DNA of 64,000 nt from Candidatus Poribacteria bacterium (lineage in GTDB: Bacteria; Poribacteria; WGA-4E; WGA-3G). How positions within the stretch are numbered: the stretch's first letter is position 1; each line of letters opens with the position of its first letter. A model generated the notes under the pieces. It was not told the DNA's origin. It did no database searches and worked only from the letters and a program-made list of their open reading frames with translations. Location: the NCBI GenBank assembly GCA_022821065.1, contig JAJEEK010000122.1:26796-90795 (forward strand), in the 5' to 3' direction. The position numbers and the translations under genes were made by a program. Below, piece by piece: positions 31,795 through 40,951 of the stretch.

Positions 31795-33753
31795 ATGTTC
31801 AGATACCGAATTTTACCGATCTTCTTCTTTGGTGGTTTACTCTTTTGGTTAATGGCAACTTTTGATACAGCAGACAGTGCTGACGCAACGAAAAATACGT
31901 CTCCGCCAGAAAAGTCAATAACTGAAGCAGAGACAGCAGAGGAAACACAACCGCGCTATTATGTCCACGAACTCTATTTTAATGGAAACGACCATTTCGA
32001 CGAGAAAACATTAATGGGGCTGTTTGGGTGGGAAGAAGAGAAAGCGTATTCTCGCGCAGAGATTATAGACGGATTTGAACGCATCATCGCTGCGTATCAA
32101 GAAGCTGGTTTCGTGTTTGCAGAAGCAGAACCTAATATCGTAGAGGTGTCAGAAAATACCGGTTCTAAGGGCGGAACGCGTGTGGCTATTACTTTAAACA
32201 TTGTAGAAGGAGAACAGATCCGAACAGGGACTTTAACCCTCACAGGAAATGAAGTCTTTTCAGATATAGATATTCGGGATCAACTCGGTTTACGGGAGGG
32301 TGGAATTTTCACACAAAGTCGGTTGGAACAAGGAATAGAACGTCTCCAAGCATTGTACAGTGAACGCGGGTATCCGAGAGTTGAGATCGTTCCCGATAAT
32401 TTCCAATTTTCGGCTGAGAATCGAACAGTTAACTTTCGGTTGGATATCCGAGAAGGGACACCGGTCCAGATTGATGAGGTCAAGATTAGTGGATTAGAGA
32501 AGACCAAGACGGAGGTCGTCCTGCGAGAAATCCCTGTAAAACCGAACCGCCGATTTGATCAGCGCGATGTTGACGCGAGTTATCGCCAGTTGCGAAATTC
32601 TGGCTATTTCTATCAGGTTAATCCGAATGTGTTAGAACCCGCAGATACAGAAGACAAGATTAATTTCCACGCACACGTAACTGAAGCAAAAACAGGACGA
32701 TTGAGCGGTATCATTGGATATGCGCCACCGGAATCAGCGGCGGACGCAGCTCCACAACTCACAGGTGTGCTGGAAGCCCGTGAAACCAACCTGCTGGGGA
32801 CAGGAAGGCAGCTTAACTTCTACTGGAAATCTGGTCTCCTAAAAATTTTACGAATCGGTTATGCGGAGCCGTGGATACTCGGAAAACCACTAACTATCGG
32901 TATAGAATACGGGCAGTTCAGGCAGCAAAATCCGAATAACATGCAACTTTTGGGTATCTCAGGTGATGATACCGAAGCGGTTGCTGAAGAACGGTCGGGC
33001 AGCGTGAGTGCTACGACTCAGTTCGGTCGTGTCTTTCAAGGGGTCATGACGTTGGGATATAAACGGATTAATGTATCGAACACGGGTTTATCAATACCGC
33101 AAACCGCCCCCCTTGATAGCCAAACGCCGGTCTTTCCTAATCCGAGTTTGAATGCGTTGGACGAAACCGTGCCGTATAGTGGAACAAAGTACAGCGTCAC
33201 ACTTCGGTTAACGCGGGATACCCGTGACTATTTTCTCAACCCAACGCGTGGACGGCGTGATAGTGTCGCTTTTGAGGCATCGCGAAGCGATTTTCAGCTA
33301 CGGAAAGCCTGGCTCTCATTACAACAATATTTCCCGACATGGTGGAAACAGACAATCGCCATTGAACTCCACGGTGCAGCTGTGTGGGGGTTCACGACGC
33401 AGCTTGAAAACCGGTCTGACATTGTAATCCCGCCGACAGAACTTTTTTATCTCGGTGGCGCGACCACGCTACGCGGATATGATGAGGATTGGTTCTCCGG
33501 ACCGCGGCGTGTGTATGCTAACCTCGAATATCGATTTCTCGTCGGGCCCGAATCTCAAGTTTTTGTCTTCACCGATTTGGGTTCCGTCACCTCGATTGAA
33601 GCACCATCCAATTTTGATAGACTCCGAGTCGGATATGGATTTGGCGCACGACTTGAGTCTAACAGCGGCATTTTGCGGATTGATTACGGGCTCGCCGCCG
33701 GTGATTCACTGTTGCGTGGTAAGATACATGTTAACTTAGGAGCGTCGTTCTAA
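31795..33753 (+). CDS. Omp85-family outer-membrane assembly/translocation protein (BamA/TamA-like)
   Basis: 652 residues. An N-terminal signal segment (ILPIFFFGGLLFWLMATF) is followed by three POTRA-like domains at about residues 52-290 (YYVHELYFNGNDHFDEKTL, IRTGTLTLTGNEVF, VQIDEVKISGLEKTK). The C-terminal 16-strand barrel domain contains the family motif GGATTLRGYDEDWF at about residue 556 and ends in Phe (KIHVNLGASF). Such proteins fold or export outer-membrane proteins. Three POTRAs fit TamA-like or lineage-specific Omp85 members better than a five-POTRA BamA. No bam partner genes are adjacent. It is direct evidence of an outer membrane. Confidence 0.92.
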   Translation: MFRYRILPIFFFGGLLFWLMATFDTADSADATKNTSPPEKSITEAETAEETQPRYYVHELYFNGNDHFDEKTLMGLFGWEEEKAYSRAEIIDGFERIIAAYQEAGFVFAEAEPNIVEVSENTGSKGGTRVAITLNIVEGEQIRTGTLTLTGNEVFSDIDIRDQLGLREGGIFTQSRLEQGIERLQALYSERGYPRVEIVPDNFQFSAENRTVNFRLDIREGTPVQIDEVKISGLEKTKTEVVLREIPVKPNRRFDQRDVDASYRQLRNSGYFYQVNPNVLEPADTEDKINFHAHVTEAKTGRLSGIIGYAPPESAADAAPQLTGVLEARETNLLGTGRQLNFYWKSGLLKILRIGYAEPWILGKPLTIGIEYGQFRQQNPNNMQLLGISGDDTEAVAEERSGSVSATTQFGRVFQGVMTLGYKRINVSNTGLSIPQTAPLDSQTPVFPNPSLNALDETVPYSGTKYSVTLRLTRDTRDYFLNPTRGRRDSVAFEASRSDFQLRKAWLSLQQYFPTWWKQTIAIELHGAAVWGFTTQLENRSDIVIPPTELFYLGGATTLRGYDEDWFSGPRRVYANLEYRFLVGPESQVFVFTDLGSVTSIEAPSNFDRLRVGYGFGARLESNSGILRIDYGLAAGDSLLRGKIHVNLGASF

Positions 33754-33835
33754 CGAATACACCTACACTCCGTAAACTACCCTTTTTCAGCCAAGTTACG
33801 GAATTGTGGCAAAATATTTACATATTCCGTTTAAT

Positions 33836-33864
33836 TTGCCAAGTGTGAAAATATGTTATAAAAT
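33836..33864 (+). promoter_or_regulatory. Promoter of pckG
   Basis: -35 TTGCCA (33836-33841), 17-bp spacer, -10 TAAAAT (33859-33864). It lies 56 bp before the pckG start, and GGAG precedes the ATG. Confidence 0.65.
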
Positions 33865-33919
33865 ATATACGCGTGATAATATGGGTATTTAGTAACAGTA
33901 TCAGTAATAGGAGATTTTA

Positions 33920-35710
33920 ATGACGAAAAACAAGAAGTTACAGGATTGGGTCAAAGAAGCGGCTGAACTTTGCCAACCCGATTCTATCTATTGGTGTAAC
34001 GGTTCACAGGAAGAAAATGATCGGTTGTGTGAAGAATTAGTCCAGAGTGGAACTTTCTTCCGCTTGGACCCGGAAAAACGTCCGGGCAGCTATGTCGCTC
34101 GTTCCAGCCCCGCCGATGTTGCACGCGTTGAAGACAGAACCTTTATCTGTTCAAAAACACCCCTTGAAGCAGGACCGACAAACAATTGGCACGATCCAGA
34201 CGATATGAAGAAGACCCTCAAAGGACTCTTCAAAGGTTGTATGAAAGGTAGAACGATGTACGTTGTACCGTTCAGCATGGGGCCACTCGGTTCACCTATC
34301 TCACATATCGGCGTGGAAATTAGCGATTCCCCTTATGTTGTCGTTAATATGCGCATTATGACCCGTATGGGTAGCGATGTGTTAGACATCTTGGGTGAAG
34401 ATGGCGACTTCGTACCGTGCCTACACTCTGTTGGTATGCCGCTTGAATCGGGACAGGAAGATGTTTCGTGGCCCTGCAATCCGGATAATAAATACATCGT
34501 ACACTTTCCTGAAGAACGTTCTATCTGGTCATTCGGTAGTGGCTACGGTGGAAACGCTCTACTGGGGAAAAAATGTTATGCGCTCCGTATCGCCTCCGTA
34601 ATGGCAAAGAATGACGGATGGATGGCAGAACACATGCTCATTTTGGGATTAACGAGTCCCGAAGGCGAGAAAACCTATATCGCCGCAGCGTTCCCGAGTG
34701 CTTGTGGCAAAACGAATCTCGCTATGCTTACGCCAACGATACCCGGATGGAAAGCGGAGACAATCGGCGACGACATCGCATGGATGAAGTTTGGTGAAGA
34801 CGGCCGGCTCTACGCGATTAACCCGGAAGCAGGATTCTTCGGTGTCGCACCCGGGACCTCAATGGATACGAACCCGAATGCGATGCACACGCTTGCCTCC
34901 AATTCAATCTTCACGAATGCTGGACTCACAGAAGATAACGATGTCTGGTGGGAAGAGCAGAGCGAAGATGTCCCTGAAAAAGTGACGAGTTGGCTCGGTG
35001 AAGAGTGGCATCCGGGGGACGAGAAGACGGCTGCACACCCGAATTCCCGATACACAACCCCCGCTGCGCAATGTCCGATCATTGACCCGAACTGGGAGAA
35101 TCCGAACGGCGTACCGATTTCAGCGATCCTTTTCGGTGGACGACGTGCCACGACTGTACCGCTCGTGTTTGAGTCTTTCAACTGGGAACATGGGACCTTT
35201 ATCGGTTCTATCGCTTCGTCCGAACGCACAGCCGCCGCCGCTGGAACAGTCGGTGAACTCCGACGCGACCCGATGGCGATGCTTCCGTTCTGTGGTTATA
35301 ACATGGGAGACTACTTCGCACACTGGCTGGAGATGGGTAAACGCACGGATGCCAGCAAACTCCCGAAAATTTTCTACGTCAATTGGTTCCGCAAAGATGC
35401 CGATGGCGGATGGCTCTGGCCTGGATTCGGTGAAAATAGCCGTGTCCTGAAGTGGATCGTGGAACGTGTCTCTGGAGAAGGCGAGGCAGTTGAAACGCCG
35501 ATCGGCTATGTTCCTGCGCCCGGGGCAGTTGACATCAGCGGTTTGGATGTAACCGACGCACAGATGGAAGAACTCTCGCATGTTGATACCGAAGAGTGGA
35601 TCAACGAGATTACATTGATTCGTGAGCATTACGAACGTTTCGGTGAGAAACTTCCGAAGGTACTCTCTGATGAATTGGATGCTTTAGAAGCGCGTTTGCG
35701 TGAAAAATAG
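33920..35710 (+). CDS. pckG: Phosphoenolpyruvate carboxykinase (GTP)
   Basis: Interconverts oxaloacetate and phosphoenolpyruvate using GTP, the entry step of gluconeogenesis. 596 residues, the normal length of the GTP class. It has the substrate-binding RPGSYVARSSPADVARVE, the MYVVPFSMGP and SPISHIGVEISDS segments, the P-loop FPSACGKTNLAML at about residue 260, metal-binding GDDIAWM, and the hyper-reactive-Cys region. The ATP-type enzyme is unrelated, so the GTP assignment is firm. It is a single gene between its own promoter and terminator. Confidence 0.98.
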   Translation: MTKNKKLQDWVKEAAELCQPDSIYWCNGSQEENDRLCEELVQSGTFFRLDPEKRPGSYVARSSPADVARVEDRTFICSKTPLEAGPTNNWHDPDDMKKTLKGLFKGCMKGRTMYVVPFSMGPLGSPISHIGVEISDSPYVVVNMRIMTRMGSDVLDILGEDGDFVPCLHSVGMPLESGQEDVSWPCNPDNKYIVHFPEERSIWSFGSGYGGNALLGKKCYALRIASVMAKNDGWMAEHMLILGLTSPEGEKTYIAAAFPSACGKTNLAMLTPTIPGWKAETIGDDIAWMKFGEDGRLYAINPEAGFFGVAPGTSMDTNPNAMHTLASNSIFTNAGLTEDNDVWWEEQSEDVPEKVTSWLGEEWHPGDEKTAAHPNSRYTTPAAQCPIIDPNWENPNGVPISAILFGGRRATTVPLVFESFNWEHGTFIGSIASSERTAAAAGTVGELRRDPMAMLPFCGYNMGDYFAHWLEMGKRTDASKLPKIFYVNWFRKDADGGWLWPGFGENSRVLKWIVERVSGEGEAVETPIGYVPAPGAVDISGLDVTDAQMEELSHVDTEEWINEITLIREHYERFGEKLPKVLSDELDALEARLREK

Positions 35711-35731
35711 TAGAACTGAATTAGCGAACAT

Positions 35732-35765
35732 TATAGGGTGAGGCTTCCAACCTCGCCCTATACTT
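35732..35765 (+). terminator. Terminator after pckG
   Basis: TATAGGGTGAGG (35732-35743) pairs with CCTCGCCCTATA (35751-35762) with one G-T pair, followed by a short T-rich stretch. Confidence 0.7.
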
Positions 35766-35903
35766 TAACCTAAATCGGTTCATAAACCTCTGAGGTTATG
35801 CCTATGACAGCTTGAATGCCTCTGCTATTAGCGGGTGTAAGTTGACGTTTCTGATGGTTTCGGGTATAGGGTCTACATGCGTGATTTGTAAAGGAGGCAA
35901 AAC

Positions 35904-36221
35904 ATGGATTTGCGAGACTATTTCGATTTTATAGACGACGAGAACATCCGTATTCACGGACATCGTGTTTATGTAGACAACGTGTTGAGCAATTATCTTT
36001 GGGGTGAAGGGCCTGATGAACTCCAGCAGCGCTACCCACAGATGTCAATCGAGAAAATCTACGCCACCATCCTCTATTACTTGGCGAATAAAGCGGAAAT
36101 GGATGCATACATGGCCCGCGTAGAAAAAGGCAGAGAAGAAAGATATCAGGAATGGCTACAAACCGAAGCATCAAACCCAGAATATATTGAACGGCGCGAA
36201 CGCATCGCGAACGCATTTTAA
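35904..36221 (+). pseudogene. DUF433 protein, copy 1, truncated by an 11-bp duplication
   Basis: Encodes 105 residues as it stands: MDLRDYFDFIDDENIRIHGHRVYVDNVL, PDELQQRYPQMSIEKIYATILYYLANKAEMDAYM. This is the DUF433 pattern (small winged-helix-like proteins often paired with PIN-type toxins). An exact 11-bp tandem duplication, CGCGAACGCAT at 36195-36205 and 36206-36216, shifts the frame and gives the early stop. Removing one copy restores RILKAREKWIAEGKVSPSEVRG to a stop at 36302-36304, matching the tail of copy 2 (RLKKERERLIAEGKFDP). It may still be functional, because the DUF433 core is intact. A GGAGG site precedes the start. Confidence 0.85.
36195..36216. repeat. 11-bp exact tandem duplication causing a frameshift
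   Basis: CGCGAACGCAT is repeated twice in direct tandem inside DUF433 copy 1. Eleven bases is not a multiple of three, and the downstream sequence is coding in the frame reached by deleting one unit. Confidence 0.95.
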
Positions 36222-36337
36222 AGGCACGTGAAAAATGGATTGCCGAAGGGAAAGTATCGCCTTCGGAAGTAAGGGGAGCGGATGCGGCCACGGTTTCTAC
36301 TTGATGAAGACATGGACCCTGAGGTTCGGGTACAACT

Positions 36338-36709
36338 ATGGATTTGCGAGACTATTTCGATTTTATTGATGATACCAGCATCCGCATTAAGGGGCACCGC
36401 GTTTATATTGATGAGGTGTTGGAAGAGCATCTAAAGGGCAAAACACCTGAAGATATCTTGTACTGCTTCAAAAACTTACCCTTGGAAAAAATCTATGCAA
36501 CACTCCTTTATTATGAGGTAAACAGAGCGGAAATGGACGCTTACCTGCAACGGGTGAGACAATACCACGAAACATCACGCCAAGAGTGGCAGACAACACA
36601 AGGACCAACATTAGCAATTGTTGAGGAACGAAACCGTTTGAAAAAAGAACGGGAACGACTGATCGCTGAAGGCAAATTCGACCCTATTTTAGATAGACCT
36701 GCATCTTAA
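36338..36709 (+). CDS. DUF433 protein, copy 2
   Basis: The 123-residue intact paralogue of the preceding gene shares the exact opening MDLRDYFDFIDD, then IRIKGHRVYIDEVL, LEKIYATLLYYEVNRAEMDAYL and a charged helical tail (RNRLKKERERLIAEGKFDPILD). DUF433 proteins are commonly the antitoxin or DNA-binding partner of PIN-domain toxins, but no PIN gene is adjacent here, so a regulatory role is only suggested. It starts 33 nt after the restored end of copy 1, so the two formed a tandem operon. Confidence 0.85.
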   Translation: MDLRDYFDFIDDTSIRIKGHRVYIDEVLEEHLKGKTPEDILYCFKNLPLEKIYATLLYYEVNRAEMDAYLQRVRQYHETSRQEWQTTQGPTLAIVEERNRLKKERERLIAEGKFDPILDRPAS

Positions 36710-36738
36710 ATCTCAACGTATTCTCGGAGATGCTGGAT

Positions 36739-39700
36739 ATGCATTTTACGCTTATCAATATGTTGATCACTAACAAACGCTTCATAAAAAGATATGCCTC
36801 ACTTTTCGCTCTCACCTCAGTTATTCTTTTATCGGTGGGTATCTCTTATAGTGCCGCCTTTACCTACCATTGGGAGATAGATGAAACACCAGAAGGCAGT
36901 GAAAGCGTAACCCCTATTGCCCCCATTGAAGTAAAGATAATTGACGAGCCTGTGGAAGTATCAGATTCTACAGGCTCATATATGTTGATACGAAAATATT
37001 CTGTATATCCTGATGTATCTTGGAATCGTGAATATATTGACAAGTTAATCAAAACCTTTGAATCTATACCACAGAAAACTAACGATATCTATGAAGGATT
37101 GTCATCAAATAACATCTCTATATGGAAACTAACAGATCAACATTTACTGAACGATATTCATATTGAATATCAAGATAATATACGTCTTGTAACTATTGCC
37201 AAAGAAGCATTTATATATGCTAATCCACTGTTAGCTGAAATAGAAGGTGTGCGCGGGAGGTTTTTCTCAAAACGCCTCCATAATGCTGTAGTGCGTTTTG
37301 TAACTGACAATGGAGCGGATCGATATGCCCTTGAACGTATATTGAAAGAACGCTATGCAGTCAGCATAAATATCCCAAACTATGCCGAACTAACAAAAAA
37401 CACAACAAGTGAACATGCTGGACGTTTTTCTGAATTCAAAGATGAAGAGCTCATAGCCTTAATATCAATGCTTGAGGAGTTTCCGTCTGGAATGCACAAA
37501 ATTTCTGGATTAAACTATCTTGTCAGGCGAACGGATGGCACATCACATCCGATTTATGATGGCGCACCTGCCGTTGCTTGGACACACGCAGGATATATAG
37601 AGTTTATGGAATCGGCCTTTAAGGGGCAAGGATTGGACTATATCCATCGCTTGATTCTTCATGAAAAAGCACATTTTTTGTGGGAATATCTTTTTGATGA
37701 CCAACTCAAACAGGACTGGATTGAACTAGGCGGCTGGTATGAAAATCCTAATGATGCAGATGGTTGGTCAACTACAAAACAGGTTGAATTTGTGTCCGAT
37801 TATGCACATGGTATAAACCCAAATGAGGATATGGCAGAGAGCATCAGTTACTACATCGTAAACCCGGACAAGTTGCGCTCACGGTCCCCTGCCAAATATG
37901 AATTTATCCGAAACAGAATAATGCACGGCACCCGTTATGTTTCACGGATACGCGAAGACTTAACATTTCAAGTGTATAACCTATATCCTGACTATATCTA
38001 TCCAGGGCGGATTATTCGCGTAGATATAAAGGTTGAAGGCGAGCCTGAAGAAAATAAGCATATAACAGTGGAGATTGAAATTCATTCGGAGAGCGAAATG
38101 GACACTGCACACGGGACTACTGTTAAACTTTTCAGTGAAAAATTAACAGAATTCGACATACATCTAACTCCTTTTGATATAAATGGAAATAGGGCCGAGT
38201 CTGCACATATTTTGAGAGGGTATACAGAAGTATCGAAACATATAGCGAATGGATATTGGTATCCTGATGGCATCACACTATCAGATGTGCATGGCAATCA
38301 ACGTCATGAATCTGCGCAAACTGATTTTGGCTGGAAACTATATATTGATAACCCGCTTGAAGATTGTACGCCTCCAAAATATGTTCCAAACTCCGCGAAA
38401 CTTGCTTTCGGAAAATCTGGTAATGAAAACGGTAGACCGTATCAAGTTATTATTGCAAGTTGGGATATGAGTGAAGATAACCAAATGTCAGGCGTATTTG
38501 CCTGGATAGTGGACGAGAATCCAAAAACTTATTCTCGTCAAGGGGAAGGCGCAGCTGATAATTGGGGTAATATTGAGTTTTCAGAGGCGAAAAAACTTTG
38601 GAAAGCACATATCAGATTAAGGATCCCTGACTACTTTCCGTCTGGTGAATACGCACTTAAGCATATCAAAATGTTCGATGTCGCGGGAAATGGTAGTAAA
38701 ATCTACTTTTCATCGATCCCTTGGGGTGAGAAAAACATAGATGAACCGCCTGCTACAATCCACATCAAAACGAAGAATCCAGATATTGAACCACCTGTTT
38801 TGGATGTTAACCGAATCACCATCAAAGCTGAACCTACAGTCCCTGAAGCCCCTAATGGTGAAACGAATGTTAGTATTAATTTCAAAATAAAGGATAATAT
38901 ATCTGGTTATTCTTTTGCGTTCCTGACATTAAGGGACCCGCATGGCGGAGGACATGGCTATGTCCATCACTCTAATAATGCAGGTATGTACTTCATTGGA
39001 GATCCTACAGTTTTCAAGGATTATGAAAAGAATGTTACACTTCCAGTCGGTAGTGCCCCTGGAACATGGGGGCTTATTGAAATAACCGTTTTTGATAAAT
39101 TACAAAACTCAGCTCGCGTCAATTTCACTGAAATCGTTCGTTTTGAAGTGAATGATGCACCTATCTATGCCAGTTCTGATATCAATCAAGATGGGACAGT
39201 CAACATTCAGGATCTGGTGCTTGTGGCGAAGGCAATCGGGCATCCGGCAACAGAGGATGGAGAACTCAACGCGGACATCAATGCCGATGGTGTTGTTGAT
39301 GTTCTGGATTTAGTGCAGGTTGCTAATGATATCGGAGACAGATCCGCAGCTGCACCTGCGATTCACAGTCCGACTGCTGAGCAGATTCAAAGTTGGTTAG
39401 CACAGGTCAAAGCGAATGATGATGGAAGCCCAGATTTTCGTCGGGCTACCCGTGTTTTAGAAAATCTCTTACGCACCGTTCTTCCAGAAACGACTGTTTT
39501 GTTACCGAACTATCCGAATCCGTTTAATCCCGAAACATGGATACCGTATCAATTGGCATCCGCCAGTGATGTGCGAATCATCATTTATGATACGAAAGGC
39601 GCGATTGTGCGGACACTTGACCTCGGACATCAGGCTGCTGGTTATTACACGCATAGAAACCGGGCAGCGTATTGGGATGGGCGCAACGGTTTAGGTGAAA

Positions 39701-39780
39701 ATGTTGCAAGTGGTGTCTATTTCTACCAATTACAAGCGGGTAGCGTTTCACACTTGCGCAAAATGGTTATCTTGAAGTAA
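36739..39780 (+). CDS. Large exported putative metalloprotease with dockerin and C-terminal sorting domain
   Basis: About 1013 residues. N-terminal membrane/signal segment (YASLFALTSVILLSVGISYSAA). A domain with LILHEKAHFLWEY (HExxH at about 308) and a downstream NEDMAESISYY Glu at about 367 fits a gluzincin-type zinc protease of the anthrax-lethal-factor-like class. Beta-sandwich regions at about 430-800 follow. A dockerin type I pair, DINQDGTVNIQDLVLVAKAIG and DINADGVVDVLDLVQVANDIG, lies at about 814-868. The C-terminal domain has NYPNPFNPETWIPYQLA and ends GVYFYQLQAGSVSHLRKMVILK, a type-9-secretion-like sorting or FlgD-like Ig domain. The ATG at 36739 is 9 nt after GGAG; the ATG at 36730 overlaps that site. 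Proteolysis is predicted from motifs only. Confidence 0.75.
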   Translation: MHFTLINMLITNKRFIKRYASLFALTSVILLSVGISYSAAFTYHWEIDETPEGSESVTPIAPIEVKIIDEPVEVSDSTGSYMLIRKYSVYPDVSWNREYIDKLIKTFESIPQKTNDIYEGLSSNNISIWKLTDQHLLNDIHIEYQDNIRLVTIAKEAFIYANPLLAEIEGVRGRFFSKRLHNAVVRFVTDNGADRYALERILKERYAVSINIPNYAELTKNTTSEHAGRFSEFKDEELIALISMLEEFPSGMHKISGLNYLVRRTDGTSHPIYDGAPAVAWTHAGYIEFMESAFKGQGLDYIHRLILHEKAHFLWEYLFDDQLKQDWIELGGWYENPNDADGWSTTKQVEFVSDYAHGINPNEDMAESISYYIVNPDKLRSRSPAKYEFIRNRIMHGTRYVSRIREDLTFQVYNLYPDYIYPGRIIRVDIKVEGEPEENKHITVEIEIHSESEMDTAHGTTVKLFSEKLTEFDIHLTPFDINGNRAESAHILRGYTEVSKHIANGYWYPDGITLSDVHGNQRHESAQTDFGWKLYIDNPLEDCTPPKYVPNSAKLAFGKSGNENGRPYQVIIASWDMSEDNQMSGVFAWIVDENPKTYSRQGEGAADNWGNIEFSEAKKLWKAHIRLRIPDYFPSGEYALKHIKMFDVAGNGSKIYFSSIPWGEKNIDEPPATIHIKTKNPDIEPPVLDVNRITIKAEPTVPEAPNGETNVSINFKIKDNISGYSFAFLTLRDPHGGGHGYVHHSNNAGMYFIGDPTVFKDYEKNVTLPVGSAPGTWGLIEITVFDKLQNSARVNFTEIVRFEVNDAPIYASSDINQDGTVNIQDLVLVAKAIGHPATEDGELNADINADGVVDVLDLVQVANDIGDRSAAAPAIHSPTAEQIQSWLAQVKANDDGSPDFRRATRVLENLLRTVLPETTVLLPNYPNPFNPETWIPYQLASASDVRIIIYDTKGAIVRTLDLGHQAAGYYTHRNRAAYWDGRNGLGENVASGVYFYQLQAGSVSHLRKMVILK

Positions 39781-39813
39781 AGTTTAAAGTGGAAATCATA
39801 GCGCAAAATTAGG

Positions 39814-39819
39814 TATAAT
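39814..39819 (+). promoter_or_regulatory. -10 box immediately before the Rpn-like gene
   Basis: TATAAT ends 7 nt before the ATG at 39827, and no ribosome binding site is visible, so transcription would start at or next to the start codon (leaderless mRNA). The -35 region is weak. Confidence 0.45.
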
Positions 39820-39826
39820 ACCTTAC

Positions 39827-40825
39827 ATGGCACAATACGATGTTAGCACAAAATACTTACTACTTGAACACTCCAAAGTCCTCATTGAATATTTCCTCAA
39901 TAGGCGAAACGTGGAAATCTTAGAACATCTGAATACTGATCAACCGACGTTCAAAACACATCGTGGCGATAGCACAACAAAAATCCGTATTGATGGCGAA
40001 GAAGCAATAGTGCATCTGGAAGTGCAATCCGGCAACAGCCCGAAACCGATGTGGGCACGGTTGGCAGCTTATTGTGGTTTCCTGATTAGCGAATTTCAGG
40101 TGCCGGTTTATTGTATTGTTTTGTATCTCGGCCCTTCCGCGGGGTGGAACGACCCTGGCTACTATGCTTATGAAACAGCAGAATTCCGTTATTTGATCCA
40201 ATACAAAGTGATAAGGCTTGCGGAGATGGATGGGCAGTCTGTATTAGAGACGCAAGCACCTGCGTTACTGCCTTTCACGCCACTGATGAAACCACCTGCA
40301 GGTACAGAAGCTGAGCAGTGGTTGAGGAAATGTGTTACAGCCGCTGAGACGGCTCCCGTCGAGAAAGCCGTGCGAGATGACTTAGTGGCCACACTCGGTA
40401 TCTTTGGTGCTTTAGTTTATGATACAGAACTCGTGAATCAACTGATAAAGGAGGAAATGGTGCAAGAATCTACTTTTTTCCAAGAACACCTTGAAAGGGC
40501 GACAAAACGCTTAGAGGAAACCACCGAACGCCTCACGCAAGAAGCCCTTGAGCAAGGACTTCAACAAGGACTTCAACAAGGTATTGAACAAGGTAAAGCA
40601 CAAGGCGTCGAGCAAGAGAGGCGAGAGAGTGCCATCAGACACATCTTGATAGTACTTAGAACGAAGTTCTCCGTAGATATCGTGAATGTCTTAACACCCG
40701 CAATCCAGAATATAAGCGATGTGGAACGTCTTGAACAGTTGCTTCCTGCCGCCGTTGAAGCGGAAAGCTTGGAAGCCTTTGCTCGGGATCTTCAAGAACA
40801 GTCGCATGCCTTGAAGACAGAGTAG
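39827..40825 (+). CDS. Rpn-family PD-(D/E)XK nuclease/transposase-like protein
   Basis: 332 residues. The N-terminal domain has the PD-(D/E)XK pattern DSTTKIRIDGEEAIVHLEVQSG (Asp then E-x-Q) and YCIVLYLGPSAGW, as in Rpn recombination-promoting nucleases and DUF4351-type putative transposases that are multicopy in many bacteria. A helical linker with the short tandem motif EQGLQQGLQQGIEQGKAQG lies at about 240-262, a typical slippage-prone stretch of this family. The C-terminal helical domain (LRTKFSVDIVNVLTPAIQNISDVERLEQLL) resembles DUF4351. It may cut DNA; mobility in itself is not shown and no terminal repeats were seen. Confidence 0.8.
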   Translation: MAQYDVSTKYLLLEHSKVLIEYFLNRRNVEILEHLNTDQPTFKTHRGDSTTKIRIDGEEAIVHLEVQSGNSPKPMWARLAAYCGFLISEFQVPVYCIVLYLGPSAGWNDPGYYAYETAEFRYLIQYKVIRLAEMDGQSVLETQAPALLPFTPLMKPPAGTEAEQWLRKCVTAAETAPVEKAVRDDLVATLGIFGALVYDTELVNQLIKEEMVQESTFFQEHLERATKRLEETTERLTQEALEQGLQQGLQQGIEQGKAQGVEQERRESAIRHILIVLRTKFSVDIVNVLTPAIQNISDVERLEQLLPAAVEAESLEAFARDLQEQSHALKTE

Positions 40826-40951
40826 ACCCTGTTCCTTTTTCAACAATCTCATTTTTATTTTTAATTGACTTTGCATTAACAACAACCGTGGCGGCATCCG
40901 TAGAAGGTTCTGATTCGACAACCTATCGCTACGCATTATAAGGAGAAATAA

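Noticed and set aside
39827..40825. Rpn-like gene as a complete insertion sequence
   Set aside because: No terminal inverted repeats or target duplications were seen around it, so only the protein family is reported.
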